Positions 26,708 to 35,159 of a stretch of 51,322 bases of DNA are shown piece after piece; position 1 is the first letter of the stretch; every line of letters starts with the position of its first letter. Source of the stretch: Planctomycetota bacterium (lineage in GTDB: Bacteria > Planctomycetota > Planctomycetia > Pirellulales > Lacipirellulaceae); assembly GCA_029259945.1 (NCBI GenBank), contig JAJDEF010000004.1, forward strand, positions 1-51,322, read 5' to 3'. The notes under the pieces are model-generated. The model made no database searches. It was not told the DNA's origin and was given only the letters and a program-made list of their open reading frames with translations. Both the position numbers and the translations under genes were made by a program.

Positions 26708-27973
26708 CTATGCCTCCAACTCCACATCGCCCTGAGGCAAACCGATACACGTCAAACATTCGTTCTCGCCCATCGGCACTCCCGGCTTTTTCACATGCAC
26801 AACCTTCCCGTGACGCACCGACACCAAGCATTGCCCGCAGTTTCCTGCTCGACACCCGTAGTCGAGGACGACCCCCTGACTCTCTGCGAATTCAAGCAAC
26901 GACTCATACTCCCCGCTCCAGCGGCAGGTCGTCTCGGTACTTGAAAATCCGACAGCGCACGGCTCCGACTCGATCTTGTCCGATCCCGCCCCTCGACTCA
27001 GCCCTTTCACGCTCGCCGGCCCAAAAGCCTCGAATCGAATATGCGATTCAGGGACTCCCCACTCGCGCAATGCCGGCACCAAACTCTCCATCATCCCCGG
27101 TGGGCCACAAACGTAAAAACAATAGTTATTTGAAGGCAACACTTCGCGTAATCGTGCGACGTCCACCCGCCCCCGGTGCTCATAGTCTCTTCCTAGGCGA
27201 TCCGCAGGCATCGGCCGCGAATAGCTTACGTCAACCTGTACCTTGTCGTGACTTGCCAACTCGCGAAGATGCTCGCGAAACGGCTGCTCACGACTATTTC
27301 CAAAACCAGCAAAAACAAAAACCTCGCGCGGACTTCGCTCGTGAACGATCGAATTCGCCATGCTCAATATGGGCGTAATCCCGATCCCGCTCCCCACCAA
27401 CACCACCGGCAACTCGTTGGTGGGATCAAGAAAGAACGCTCCTTGAGGAGCTTGTACATCGAGTGTCGCGCCTAATTTGACTTGCTCACAAAAGTACCCA
27501 CTCCCTCGCCCAGCGGGTATGTCCGGTTTCCCCACAGGCGCCTCGACTTGCTTAATCGTGACTCGGTAATAATCCTCGCGCGGATGCTCCGACAACGAAT
27601 AACATCGGACCAAAGGCTTCTGTCGCAGATCGATTGGCAACTGAAACGTCAAATATTGCCCCGGCTCAAATCGCGGCAACGGCCGACCATCGACCGGCAC
27701 AAGATAAAACGACTTACAGCCCTCGGCTTCATCCACAATCCCTGCGACTCGAAACGGACGAGTCCCTGACCACGCTTTGTAAATCGGTCGAGTTGCCCGG
27801 GCCCATTTCAGCGTCGCTTCAAGCTGCTCTACAAACACTCTCCGCCGACCACCTATTCGCCGCTGCGCAGCACGCACTCGACGACCACCTCCATAGGCAG
27901 CCCTCATGACTCTTATCCCAAAGACTCCCAGCAACACAATGCCAAAAGCCATCCCCAACATTTGCCAGTCCAC
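26708..27973 (-). CDS. Membrane-anchored ferredoxin-NAD(P)H reductase with [2Fe-2S] domain
   Basis: The product has 421 residues. A membrane helix near residues 4-22 is followed by a basic stretch. The flavin domain shows RCYSLSEHP, the FAD-binding signature, near residue 123. The NAD(P) domain shows GSGIGITPILSM and CGPPGMM. The C-terminal plant-type [2Fe-2S] domain has CRAGNCGQC and a later CLTC. This order is found in reductases that move electrons between NAD(P)H and a ferredoxin or b-type cytochrome. It is the first gene of the redox operon, and its stop lies nine bases before the tetraheme gene, so it is the likely electron entry point. The direction of flow cannot be read from sequence. 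Confidence 0.93.
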   Translation of the reverse strand: MDWQMLGMAFGIVLLGVFGIRVMRAAYGGGRRVRAAQRRIGGRRRVFVEQLEATLKWARATRPIYKAWSGTRPFRVAGIVDEAEGCKSFYLVPVDGRPLPRFEPGQYLTFQLPIDLRQKPLVRCYSLSEHPREDYYRVTIKQVEAPVGKPDIPAGRGSGYFCEQVKLGATLDVQAPQGAFFLDPTNELPVVLVGSGIGITPILSMANSIVHERSPREVFVFAGFGNSREQPFREHLRELASHDKVQVDVSYSRPMPADRLGRDYEHRGRVDVARLREVLPSNNYCFYVCGPPGMMESLVPALREWGVPESHIRFEAFGPASVKGLSRGAGSDKIESEPCAVGFSSTETTCRWSGEYESLLEFAESQGVVLDYGCRAGNCGQCLVSVRHGKVVHVKKPGVPMGENECLTCIGLPQGDVELEA

Positions 27974-28144
27974 AATCGATCCTTCGCCCCGACTTGGGCT
28001 CGGTTGACCCGGTTCGCGATCCTATTCGCGATTCTTGAGGTGATGCGCGATCCCCAAACCCTGCATGGAGTTACAACGCGCTGAACACCTAAGCCAAGCA
28101 TTATTTAGGAACGAAGCAAGCGTGTCGAGAACAGATAGCGTGCT

Positions 28145-28223
28145 AGCGGAGAGCAGAGAGCCTAGAGCCAATTTATCTTCTGGTTCTAAGCCCTTCACTC
28201 TCTGCTCTCCGCTCTCCGCTCCC
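28145..28223. repeat. Hairpin/heptamer element at the end of the membrane-anchored protein gene
   Basis: AGCGGAGAGC, AGAGCCT and GAGCCAATTT (the last at 28165-28174) make up the left half. The right half is CTCTCTG followed by units of CTCTCCG to about 28220. The halves are complementary and can form a long hairpin. Related copies are at 16014 and 25562. The right half lies inside the gene that ends at 28173 and encodes its Arg/Glu-rich tail. Confidence 0.65.
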
Positions 28224-29498
28224 CACTTTCGGCGGAACCAACGTTGGCACCGGCAAGCTTTTGAACATCTCGATCGCTTGACGTGTCAACGGCAACCAGC
28301 CCCCTACAGGCTGGGGCAACAAGACTTGAGCAATGCGGCTCATCGGGATATCAGCCTGCTCAGGCTGCAACAAGATCGGCCGCCCATGATTCGCCAACAA
28401 GCAGCCGGCCGGGTTTGCCACGGTTGTACAGCTACCCGTGAGAGTCATCCCTCGACGGTTAATTTCAAAACCGCAACTCAACTCGTCGAACGCCTGCCAA
28501 ATGTCGGAAGCCGTGGGGCCAGTGGTCTTGGGTGTACCTGGCACGCACAGCACGCGCTCAACCAATCGGTCGAGCAACACACGGTCGACGTGTCCTCGCT
28601 CGGCAACCAATTGCCCCTGAACCCTCTTTACCCCAGCGACATTCCATTCTAGGCGATTCAACTGCAAACGACCGACGCCCTGCACCCGATAGGGCGAGTG
28701 CGGTCCAATCCACTGCGAAAAGTCAACATTTTCAAAGCGTCCCTCTAACTGACCACTGCTACCTGCAGAACTCTTCTGCACCAACCCCTTCCCCTCGAAA
28801 GTTGCCTCTGCACATCGCTCTACGCTCGGCACCAACGCAGCCATCAACCAAGCCGGAACCCGCCCTTGTTGCGTATCAAATTTTGCCGAAAAAACCGAGC
28901 CTGACGTGGAACGCTGATTTTCGAGAACCATCTGAACCGTCGATTTTGTCTCACCCTGTTCGACATCTGCTTGTAGAAGAATCCGTTCTTCGCCAGCCTT
29001 ACTCACTTCGCTATGCAAGCGAAGATTGGCAAACGCGAACCGCTCGCCACGCGCGCTGACTACCACCAACTGCTTGGCATGAAAATCGACCGCCGGCAAT
29101 TCTTTCGCCGAAAAACAGGTCTCTACCGATTCGGCAAACTTCTTCACTTGCTCAACCGGTAACTCAACCCGATCTGCCCCCAAGGCAATTTTGGCACCTT
29201 GGTGCTCGATACGAAGCGATTCGATCGCAGCCAGCACCTGCTTCGAACGCAAGTCGGCAATCTCGACGCGAGCTAGCCGCGTGACCCCAGGCCGTGGCGA
29301 AGCGATCCCCACGACACTCGCTTCCACATGAAAACGATGCGATAGCGCTCGCTGCCAATCCTCGTGCCGCCAGGGACGATAGAAATGGGCAATCCACGCC
29401 ACCGTCCACAACGTCGGCGCAACGCAAAGCAAAAGAAAAGCAACGCGACAAACGCGCCGTTGGGTAGTTTCGTGCAACGAGAACATCCGTGATCTCAT
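28173..29498 (-). CDS. Membrane-anchored protein, possibly AsmA-like
   Basis: The product has 441 residues with one N-terminal membrane helix (FLLLCVAPTLWTVAWIAHF). A large periplasmic part follows, rich in beta strands and without cysteine motifs or catalytic residues I recognise. Repeated stretches such as GQLEGRFENVDFSQWIG and GVGRLQLNRLEWNVAGV resemble the beta-taco repeats of AsmA/TamB-type lipid-transfer proteins, though this is a weak match by eye. The last 15 or so residues (GSGERRAESEGLRTRR) come from a heptamer repeat that runs into the gene, so the original stop may have been earlier. It follows aroC by 35 bases on the same strand and precedes the redox operon. Confidence 0.75.
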   Translation of the reverse strand: MRSRMFSLHETTQRRVCRVAFLLLCVAPTLWTVAWIAHFYRPWRHEDWQRALSHRFHVEASVVGIASPRPGVTRLARVEIADLRSKQVLAAIESLRIEHQGAKIALGADRVELPVEQVKKFAESVETCFSAKELPAVDFHAKQLVVVSARGERFAFANLRLHSEVSKAGEERILLQADVEQGETKSTVQMVLENQRSTSGSVFSAKFDTQQGRVPAWLMAALVPSVERCAEATFEGKGLVQKSSAGSSGQLEGRFENVDFSQWIGPHSPYRVQGVGRLQLNRLEWNVAGVKRVQGQLVAERGHVDRVLLDRLVERVLCVPGTPKTTGPTASDIWQAFDELSCGFEINRRGMTLTGSCTTVANPAGCLLANHGRPILLQPEQADIPMSRIAQVLLPQPVGGWLPLTRQAIEMFKSLPVPTLVPPKVGSGERRAESEGLRTRR

Positions 29499-29533
29499 CT
29501 ATGGATAAGTAATGTGCGAAGCAATGCCCGCGT

Positions 29534-30673
29534 TCAACGTTCTGCGGCCATCTCCTGAAATAACTTATAACGAGCTTGCATCTCAACAAGGCTATCGCCA
29601 CCAAACTTGTCGACTAGCGCCCGGGCCACTTCAAACGCCACCACATTCTCAACAATCACACTCGCTGCCGAAACGGCACAGACGTCGCTTCGCTCGTAGC
29701 TCGCCTCCTCAGTTTTCTTTGTCTCTAGATTGATCGACTCTAACGGTTTGGCCAACGTGCTGATTGGCTTCTTCGCAGCCCGAATGATAATCGGCTGCCC
29801 GTTGGTCATCCCCGCCTCAATGCCGCCCGCATTATTTGTCGGCCGTACATAACCCAGCGTCGGCGAATGACGTTGGCTCGCATCATATTGAATCGGATCG
29901 TGCACCCGCGAGCCGGGTCGTCTGGCGGCCTCAAAACCTAGGCCAATCTCCACGCCCTTGATCGCCTGCACAGCCATCACCGCTTGGGCCAACCGCCCAT
30001 CCAGTTTCGTATCCCATTGGGCATGCGTCCCCAAACCAAATGGCACGCCCTCGACCCGCACCTCCATCACACCGCCCAAAGTATCGCCATCTTTGCCAGC
30101 ATCATCGATTAACTTTTTGATCGCCGCATCGCGATCCAAATTCAATCCGTAGATTTCGCTCTGATCGCGGATCGTGCGTAGCTCCTCAAGCGTTCCCTCA
30201 ACAGGCTCGATGGTTTCGCCGCCTAACTCGGTGACATAACCAAACACGCTGATGTCAAACGCCGCCAGCAATTGCTTGGCTAGTGCGCCTGCGGCTACGC
30301 GGACGGCCGTCTCGCGGGCTGAGGCTCGTTCTAAAACCCCGCGGATGCTGCCCAGATATTTCACCGCCCCGGTCAAATCGCCGTGCCCAGGCCGAGGTCG
30401 CGGCAAATCTTCCAGTCGCTCGAGCTTGTAATCACGATTCACCACCTCTAACGCAATCGGGCTCCCCAACGACACACCCTTCCAGACGCCCGTCCGAACA
30501 TCGACCTTGTCGCTTTCAATCCGCTGCCGACCACCTCGTCCATAGCCACCCTGCCGGCGTTTTAGTTCCACGTCGATGGGGTCAGTATCAATCGTCACGC
30601 CGGCCGGAAACCCATCGACGAGCGCCAGCAACGTTTTTCCGTGAGATTCTCCAGCGGTCCAGTAGCGCAGCAT
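29534..30673 (-). CDS. aroC: Chorismate synthase
   Basis: The 379-residue product is chorismate synthase, the last enzyme of the shikimate pathway. It converts 5-enolpyruvylshikimate-3-phosphate to chorismate using reduced FMN. The start MLRYWTAGESHGKTLLALV and the later GGYGRGGRQRIESDKV, RPRPGHGDLTGAVKY, RASARETAVRVAAGA and TNNAGGIEAGMTNGQPI are all signature segments. The ATG at 30673 is used because it begins at the conserved N-terminus; upstream codons in frame add an unrelated extension. It is alone in its pathway here and divergent from the HNH gene pair. Confidence 0.97.
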   Translation of the reverse strand: MLRYWTAGESHGKTLLALVDGFPAGVTIDTDPIDVELKRRQGGYGRGGRQRIESDKVDVRTGVWKGVSLGSPIALEVVNRDYKLERLEDLPRPRPGHGDLTGAVKYLGSIRGVLERASARETAVRVAAGALAKQLLAAFDISVFGYVTELGGETIEPVEGTLEELRTIRDQSEIYGLNLDRDAAIKKLIDDAGKDGDTLGGVMEVRVEGVPFGLGTHAQWDTKLDGRLAQAVMAVQAIKGVEIGLGFEAARRPGSRVHDPIQYDASQRHSPTLGYVRPTNNAGGIEAGMTNGQPIIIRAAKKPISTLAKPLESINLETKKTEEASYERSDVCAVSAASVIVENVVAFEVARALVDKFGGDSLVEMQARYKLFQEMAAER

Positions 30674-30844
30674 AATGTCAAAACGATCGATCAAGGGCAA
30701 AGAAAAAGATATCGTCGAGCAGCGGAAGATTAGAAACCCACCGCCAAACACGCAAGGCGAGACAAGCCATCCATTCTACACGGTGGAGGACGCTAGCAAC
30801 AGAACTAGAGAAACCAGGGGGATTGGGGAGAAGTTTTGGTAGTT

Positions 30845-30874
30845 TTGCATTCTCCCTAGCAACTGGTGTAGAAT
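30845..30874 (+). promoter_or_regulatory. Promoter giving a probably leaderless mRNA
   Basis: TTGCAT at 30845-30850 and TAGAAT at 30869-30874 are separated by 18 bases, a good fit to a housekeeping sigma promoter. The -10 box ends six bases before the ATG at 30881. Transcription should therefore begin at or next to the start codon, leaving no room for a ribosome-binding site. Confidence 0.6.
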
Positions 30875-30880
30875 AGCAGC

Positions 30881-31153
30881 ATGGAATCTTCTCTCAACAC
30901 AAGTGCCGCCTTCGACCGTGCAGTGGAACCTGTCCTGAGCATTCTGAGCAAAGAACAGGCCGTTCAAATCGCTGATTTCCATGGCGACGAAACCCTTCAG
31001 ACACGAATCGAGGAACTCGCACACAAGGCCAACGAAGGCGATCTGACTTCGGAAGAACAAGCCGAGTACCAGGGCTATGCCCAGGCAAACCGATTTCTTG
31101 CGGTACTGCAGGCCAAAACTCGTCGTTTGGCTGAAGCACCTGGCGATGTTTGA
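30881..31153 (+). CDS. Small protein paired with HNH endonuclease
   Basis: The 90-residue product is helical and acidic, with the pattern SEEQAEYQGYAQANRFLAVL near residues 57-76. It has no membrane segment or cysteine. Small genes of this kind are often found directly before stand-alone HNH nuclease genes in cyanobacteria and planctomycetes, from memory. Its stop overlaps the next start by one base (TGATG). No Shine-Dalgarno sequence precedes the ATG, and a promoter lies immediately upstream. It may control or inhibit the nuclease, which would make the pair toxin-antitoxin-like. That is inference. Confidence 0.8.
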   Translation: MESSLNTSAAFDRAVEPVLSILSKEQAVQIADFHGDETLQTRIEELAHKANEGDLTSEEQAEYQGYAQANRFLAVLQAKTRRLAEAPGDV

Positions 31154-31536
31154 TGGATCAAGAAACTCGCAAACTAGTCAGAGAACGCGCCGTTCATCGT
31201 TGCGAGTACTGCAAACTAGCCGAAGTACACTCACCAGTCGCCAAGTTGCAGATTGAGCACGTTCGCCCGAAGAAGCACGGGGGAACCGATGAACTAACAA
31301 ATCTTGCTCTGGCGTGCATCGACTGCAACCTACGCAAGGGAAGCAACCTGACGGGAATCGACCCAGCCACCGAGAAAATTGTTGAACTCTTCAACCCACG
31401 TACTCTTGTATGGAATGACCACTTTGTCTGGGCTGGAATCCGCATCGAAGGCCTTACCGATGTGGGTCGCGTCACCGTTCGTGTACTCGATCTAAACTCT
31501 GAAGATCGCCTGCAAGTGAGACTGGCAACGGCATAA
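31153..31536 (+). CDS. HNH endonuclease
   Basis: The product has 127 residues from the ATG at 31153, which overlaps the upstream stop. It has a complete HNH fold: a zinc pair CEYC at 17-20, the catalytic segment LQIEHVRPKKHGGTDELTNL with His36 and Asn50, and a second zinc pair CIDC at 55-58. The remaining 60 residues, including RTLVWNDHFVWAGIRIEG, are typical of the small HNH proteins that stand outside restriction systems and introns. No methylase, intron or transposon is next to it. Its substrate is unknown. It converges with purC. Confidence 0.92.
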   Translation: MDQETRKLVRERAVHRCEYCKLAEVHSPVAKLQIEHVRPKKHGGTDELTNLALACIDCNLRKGSNLTGIDPATEKIVELFNPRTLVWNDHFVWAGIRIEGLTDVGRVTVRVLDLNSEDRLQVRLATA

Positions 31537-31576
31537 TCACGACTGGCTCTGTTTCGATGTAGGTAGACATTCTCCT

Positions 31577-32470
31577 TCACTTCCAAGGAAACGCCGCCCC
31601 AGTAATCCGCTCGCACGCTTCGATATATTTCGCCCGCGTACCGGCAACCACCTCCGCAGGCAATTCTGGCGGCTCGCTGTTTTTATCCCAATCCGACGCC
31701 GTCAGCCAATCGCGAACGAATTGCTTATCAAACGAGGCCTGACTCCTCCCCGGCTCATACTGGTCGGCTGGCCAAAAGCGCGAGCTGTCTGGCGTCATCA
31801 CCTCGTCGATCAAAATCAACTCGCCGTCGACCTGACCAAACTCGAATTTGGTATCGGCCAGCAGTATCCCCAGCGACTCGGCGTGTGCGACCCCACGCTG
31901 ATAGATATCGATGCTCCGACGCCGTAATTCCTCGGACAGTTCGACCCCCACTTGGTCGCACATTTGCTCGAACGAAATATTCTCGTCGTGGTCACCTACC
32001 GCGGCCTTGGTCGCAGGCGTAAAAATCGGCTCCGGCAGTCGATCACTTTCCCGCAATCCCGCAGGCAACGAAATTCCGCAAACCGTGCCGTTTGCCTGAT
32101 ACTCTTTCCAACCCGATCCTGCCAGATAGCCACGCACCACACACTCGATCGGCACCACCTCGGTCTTACGAACCAGCACCGATCGCCCGACCAGCGCCTC
32201 ACGTTCGATTTCCGCCGGCAAATCCATCTGCTCGACGTCTGTATTCAGCAGATGGTGAGACACTCCTAACATGTTGAACCAAAAATTGCTGACCTGCGTC
32301 AGAACCCGCCCTTTGTCAGGAATCCCCGTCGGCAAAATCCAATCGTAAGCGCTAATTCGGTCACTGCTAACAATCAACAGCTGCTCACCAAGATCGTAAA
32401 CATCACGCACCTTACCCCGTTGCAAAGGCAGGCCGGGCAACTCTGTTTTCAACAATGGCAAACTTGGCAT
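31577..32470 (-). CDS. purC: SAICAR synthetase
   Basis: The 297-residue product is phosphoribosylaminoimidazole-succinocarboxamide synthase of purine synthesis, which joins aspartate to CAIR with ATP. Signature segments are [63 protein letters not shown] and [15 protein letters not shown]. It is the long form of about 300 residues. The ATG at 32470 begins at [10 protein letters not shown] and has AAAGGA upstream, so the longer in-frame extension is not used. Another purine gene, guaB, lies 3.2 kb away on the other strand but is not in an operon with it. Confidence 0.97.
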   Translation of the reverse strand: MPSLPLLKTELPGLPLQRGKVRDVYDLGEQLLIVSSDRISAYDWILPTGIPDKGRVLTQVSNFWFNMLGVSHHLLNTDVEQMDLPAEIEREALVGRSVLVRKTEVVPIECVVRGYLAGSGWKEYQANGTVCGISLPAGLRESDRLPEPIFTPATKAAVGDHDENISFEQMCDQVGVELSEELRRRSIDIYQRGVAHAESLGILLADTKFEFGQVDGELILIDEVMTPDSSRFWPADQYEPGRSQASFDKQFVRDWLTASDWDKNSEPPELPAEVVAGTRAKYIEACERITGAAFPWK

Positions 32471-32717
32471 TCGTGATCCTTTTTCGACGGTACGGCTCTT
32501 CCAGGATTTAGTTTGCGACTGTCTGTCCAGCCAAACAAAAAATCCGCGTTTCTGTCCCCAATCCATAAATATAGCCATTCCTCCCACCCACGGGCAGACC
32601 CCAGCCCCATCACTCAGGCATCCCGTCCCGGCGATTTTCTTGTTAGACTGGGGGTTCACTCAACACATGCTGGCTTGCTGGGGGGCAAAGTCGCACGTCA
32701 ATCCGAAGGAAAGCCAG

Positions 32718-34205
32718 ATGGGACAGATGCGATTTCGCTTGCATAACCGCAATCGCATTGCCGAGGGCGGGCTACGCCGCATCTATGTCTCAGGCTCCGA
32801 CGAGGTGCCTTGGCAAACCCGGGCTTACTGGGATGGCGACGACCTCGTCGCCGAGCGATCGACCAGCGAGTCGGGCAATGTCACCGTGCCTTGGCAGGTC
32901 GATGGCTACGGCGAATGCCTCCTCACCACGGCCACCCTGATGGAACGCACCCGGCCCTACCAACTTGAGGTCGAACTGGCCCGTGGCCTAATCCAACGTA
33001 TCCGCACTCGACTATTCGTTTGGGAATGGCTCGGGTTTGCTTGCCCCGAAGAACTTCAAGAAAAGCTCCAACAAGCCACCCGCGAATTTTCGCTCGCAGC
33101 AACGATCCAAGACACTCCCTCCGAATCGGCGGTTGCTGCCAACCGCGCGATCACTCTCGCACTCCCCACGTCAGAGGCGATGGTCAACCACGTCTCGCAG
33201 AAGGCGATTGCCTCACGCCAAAAAGATCAACCGAAGCTATCCACGCTGGTGGGTACGTCGCTGACTCCTAAAACACCCGATGTCGACGTTCTCCGCCATT
33301 TAGTCGAGAGCTGCAATATCATCGAAATTCCCATCGCTTGGCGCGACATCGAAGCCGACGAAGGAAGTCGCGACTGGAAACAAACCGATCAGCAACTGGC
33401 TTGGTGTCAAAAGGGCGGGATCAAAGTGGCTGCCGGCCCTTTGCTTCGCCTCGACGACCTCGGCGTTCCCGACTGGATGGTGCTTTGGGAAGGTGACTTC
33501 GATAACTTGGTACAAGTCATGCTCGACCATGTCCGCGCAGTCGTCACTCGCTACGCCGGTCGCGTTCATCTCTGGCATGTCGCTTCGCGCGTCAACTCCA
33601 GCAAATTACTCTCGCTCGAAGAAGAACAACGACTCTACCTCGTCGCACAAGCCCTCGATATCGTTCGGCAAATCGACCCACGAACTCCCACCGTGGTTTC
33701 CTTCGACCAACCCTGGGCCGAGTATCTTGGACAAAAAGACGAAGGCCTTGCCCCCATCCACTATGCCGATGCCCTAGTCCGTGCCGACTTGGGCGTCTCG
33801 GGCTTCGGACTAGAAATCAACCTCGGCTGCCGACCGGCCGGCACCGCACGCCGCCCCATCTTCGAACTCGGCCGACTGCTCGATCAATGGAGCGTCTGGG
33901 GGCTCCCCTTGATGGTCAGCCTCTCAACCCCAAGCGATACGCAAGAAGACCTCAAAGCCAGGCCAGGAATCTCGATCGACCCCGTCGGCGCAGATGGCAA
34001 GGCTTCGCCAGAATCGCAACTCGACTGGGCCGCGTCCGTCCTGCCGCTGCTACTGGGCCGCAATAACGTGCAAATTGTCCTCTGGAATCAACTCACCGAC
34101 GCCGCCCCCCACGAATTCCCAAACTCCGGCCTCTTCGACAAACAAAATTACCCCAAGCCAGTAGTCCGCCTATTTCGAGACCTCCGCAAAAGCCATCTGA
34201 TGTGA
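32718..34205 (+). CDS. GH10-like protein lacking the usual acid/base Glu
   Basis: The product has 495 residues from the ATG at 32718, which has GGAAAG upstream. There is no signal peptide, so it should be cytoplasmic. The C-terminal two thirds look like a TIM barrel related to family 10 glycoside hydrolases (xylanases). The segment LWHVASRVNSS near Trp286 stands where active enzymes have WDVVNE, and no Glu is present. GFGLEINLG with Glu366 stands where the nucleophile strand would be. The N-terminal 200 residues form a beta-rich domain (VTVPWQVDGYGECLLTTATL). It may be a non-catalytic sugar-binding relative, or an enzyme with a changed mechanism. The family link is by eye and moderate. Confidence 0.7.
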   Translation: MGQMRFRLHNRNRIAEGGLRRIYVSGSDEVPWQTRAYWDGDDLVAERSTSESGNVTVPWQVDGYGECLLTTATLMERTRPYQLEVELARGLIQRIRTRLFVWEWLGFACPEELQEKLQQATREFSLAATIQDTPSESAVAANRAITLALPTSEAMVNHVSQKAIASRQKDQPKLSTLVGTSLTPKTPDVDVLRHLVESCNIIEIPIAWRDIEADEGSRDWKQTDQQLAWCQKGGIKVAAGPLLRLDDLGVPDWMVLWEGDFDNLVQVMLDHVRAVVTRYAGRVHLWHVASRVNSSKLLSLEEEQRLYLVAQALDIVRQIDPRTPTVVSFDQPWAEYLGQKDEGLAPIHYADALVRADLGVSGFGLEINLGCRPAGTARRPIFELGRLLDQWSVWGLPLMVSLSTPSDTQEDLKARPGISIDPVGADGKASPESQLDWAASVLPLLLGRNNVQIVLWNQLTDAAPHEFPNSGLFDKQNYPKPVVRLFRDLRKSHLM

Positions 34206-34492
34206 GTTGAACCACCGTTCCAAATTCAAGGTGTGGGATAGCCCAGAAATTGTTGAGAAACCTGTCGCAATTGTGCCAAGGTTCTAGCTCTAATGCGGCT
34301 TCGGTTTGGATGGTGCAGAAGACTTAGCACGGGAATCCTAGGCAACTTGCCTAAGAAAGTGGCCAGGAGAGCTATTAACAGTTTCCTAGCACCAGAGCCA
34401 GCAGGCTGTTCATTCGCGTATTATACGCTAGCACAACTCCAATGACATCAAGGCATTGCTGCCATTTCTGGCCTTCTGACGGAAAAATCGAA

Positions 34493-34521
34493 TTGCCGCA
34501 AGTGTTTACCAATGCTATACT
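34493..34521 (+). promoter_or_regulatory. Promoter of the MazF-like module
   Basis: TTGCCG at 34493-34498 and TATACT at 34516-34521 are separated by 17 bases, an excellent housekeeping-type promoter. It would start transcription near 34528 and give a leader of about 170 bases before the ATG at 34698. Confidence 0.65.
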
Positions 34522-34547
34522 TAAATGTCACCCCAAACTCGGGCTGA

Positions 34548-34567
34548 CAGCTTTCCCGAGAAAGCTG
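34548..34567 (+). promoter_or_regulatory. Leader hairpin ahead of the toxin module
   Basis: CAGCTTTC and GAAAGCTG pair perfectly around a CCGA loop, starting about 20 bases after the predicted transcription start. CGTTTTG follows, so it may work as a weak attenuator. It could also stabilise the mRNA or be a cleavage target. Confidence 0.55.
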
Positions 34568-34697
34568 CGTTTTGTGTTCTGAGCGACCCAAGTGAGTTCG
34601 CTAAGCGTTCTTATCAGCACCAGCCCCCAACGCCGATCATGTAGTTAAAGGGCAAAAGGATTCGGCAGGTAATGGAGTTACCAGAAGGGCAAATTCT

Positions 34698-35135
34698 ATG
34701 GATAATAGTGCATACGGTGGTATCGCCTATGAGTCGGCGAAACATCAGGTGAAGTTCTATGCTGAACAGCCAAGTCTTATGCAAGAACACTTGCTTGCAA
34801 TGAATTGCAGGGACTGCGAGGACTTTCTACAGTTAGGAATTGACTGCTTCAAGTGGCTCAGCAGAGCGGAGGAATGCCTTAGGCAGGAAGTATACAAAGG
34901 TAAGCGAAAAAACGACGGTGAATTATCGGAGGCCCTTGACCATCTTTACAGTCAATGGCAAATACCAGTCCGCTGGGCAGAGAAATGGGTAGAGTCACAA
35001 AGGGCCAGCGGTTACGAGCCAGATAATTTAAACGAGTTTCACAGCGTTTGCGATCAGGTCCAAACTGTCGTAGACGAAAGACAGTGGTCAAACATCGCTG
35101 CACAATCGCGTCTTGACCATAACGAGAATTGGTAA
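34698..35135 (+). CDS. Unknown protein upstream of MazF-like toxin (possible antitoxin)
   Basis: The 145-residue product is mostly helical, with no membrane segment or DNA-binding motif that I recognise. It contains CRDC near residue 37 and many Trp, Glu and Gln residues. AAGGG lies nine bases before the ATG. It precedes the MazF/PemK-like gene by 24 bases and shares its promoter. Classical MazE antitoxins are about 80 residues with an AbrB-like fold. This protein is longer and does not look like them, so it would be an unusual antitoxin or an unrelated cargo gene. Confidence 0.75.
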   Translation: MDNSAYGGIAYESAKHQVKFYAEQPSLMQEHLLAMNCRDCEDFLQLGIDCFKWLSRAEECLRQEVYKGKRKNDGELSEALDHLYSQWQIPVRWAEKWVESQRASGYEPDNLNEFHSVCDQVQTVVDERQWSNIAAQSRLDHNENW

Positions 35136-35159
35136 GTCCTCTCTCGTGGGAGCAAGGGA

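Larger units (their letters stand above)
34206..34697. other. Intergenic region with promoter and leader hairpin of the toxin module
   Basis: This 492-base stretch has no convincing gene. The left 280 bases show nothing I can name. The right part holds a promoter at 34493-34521 and a perfect hairpin at 34548-34567, both described separately. It ends in the leader of the toxin-module genes. Confidence 0.6.
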
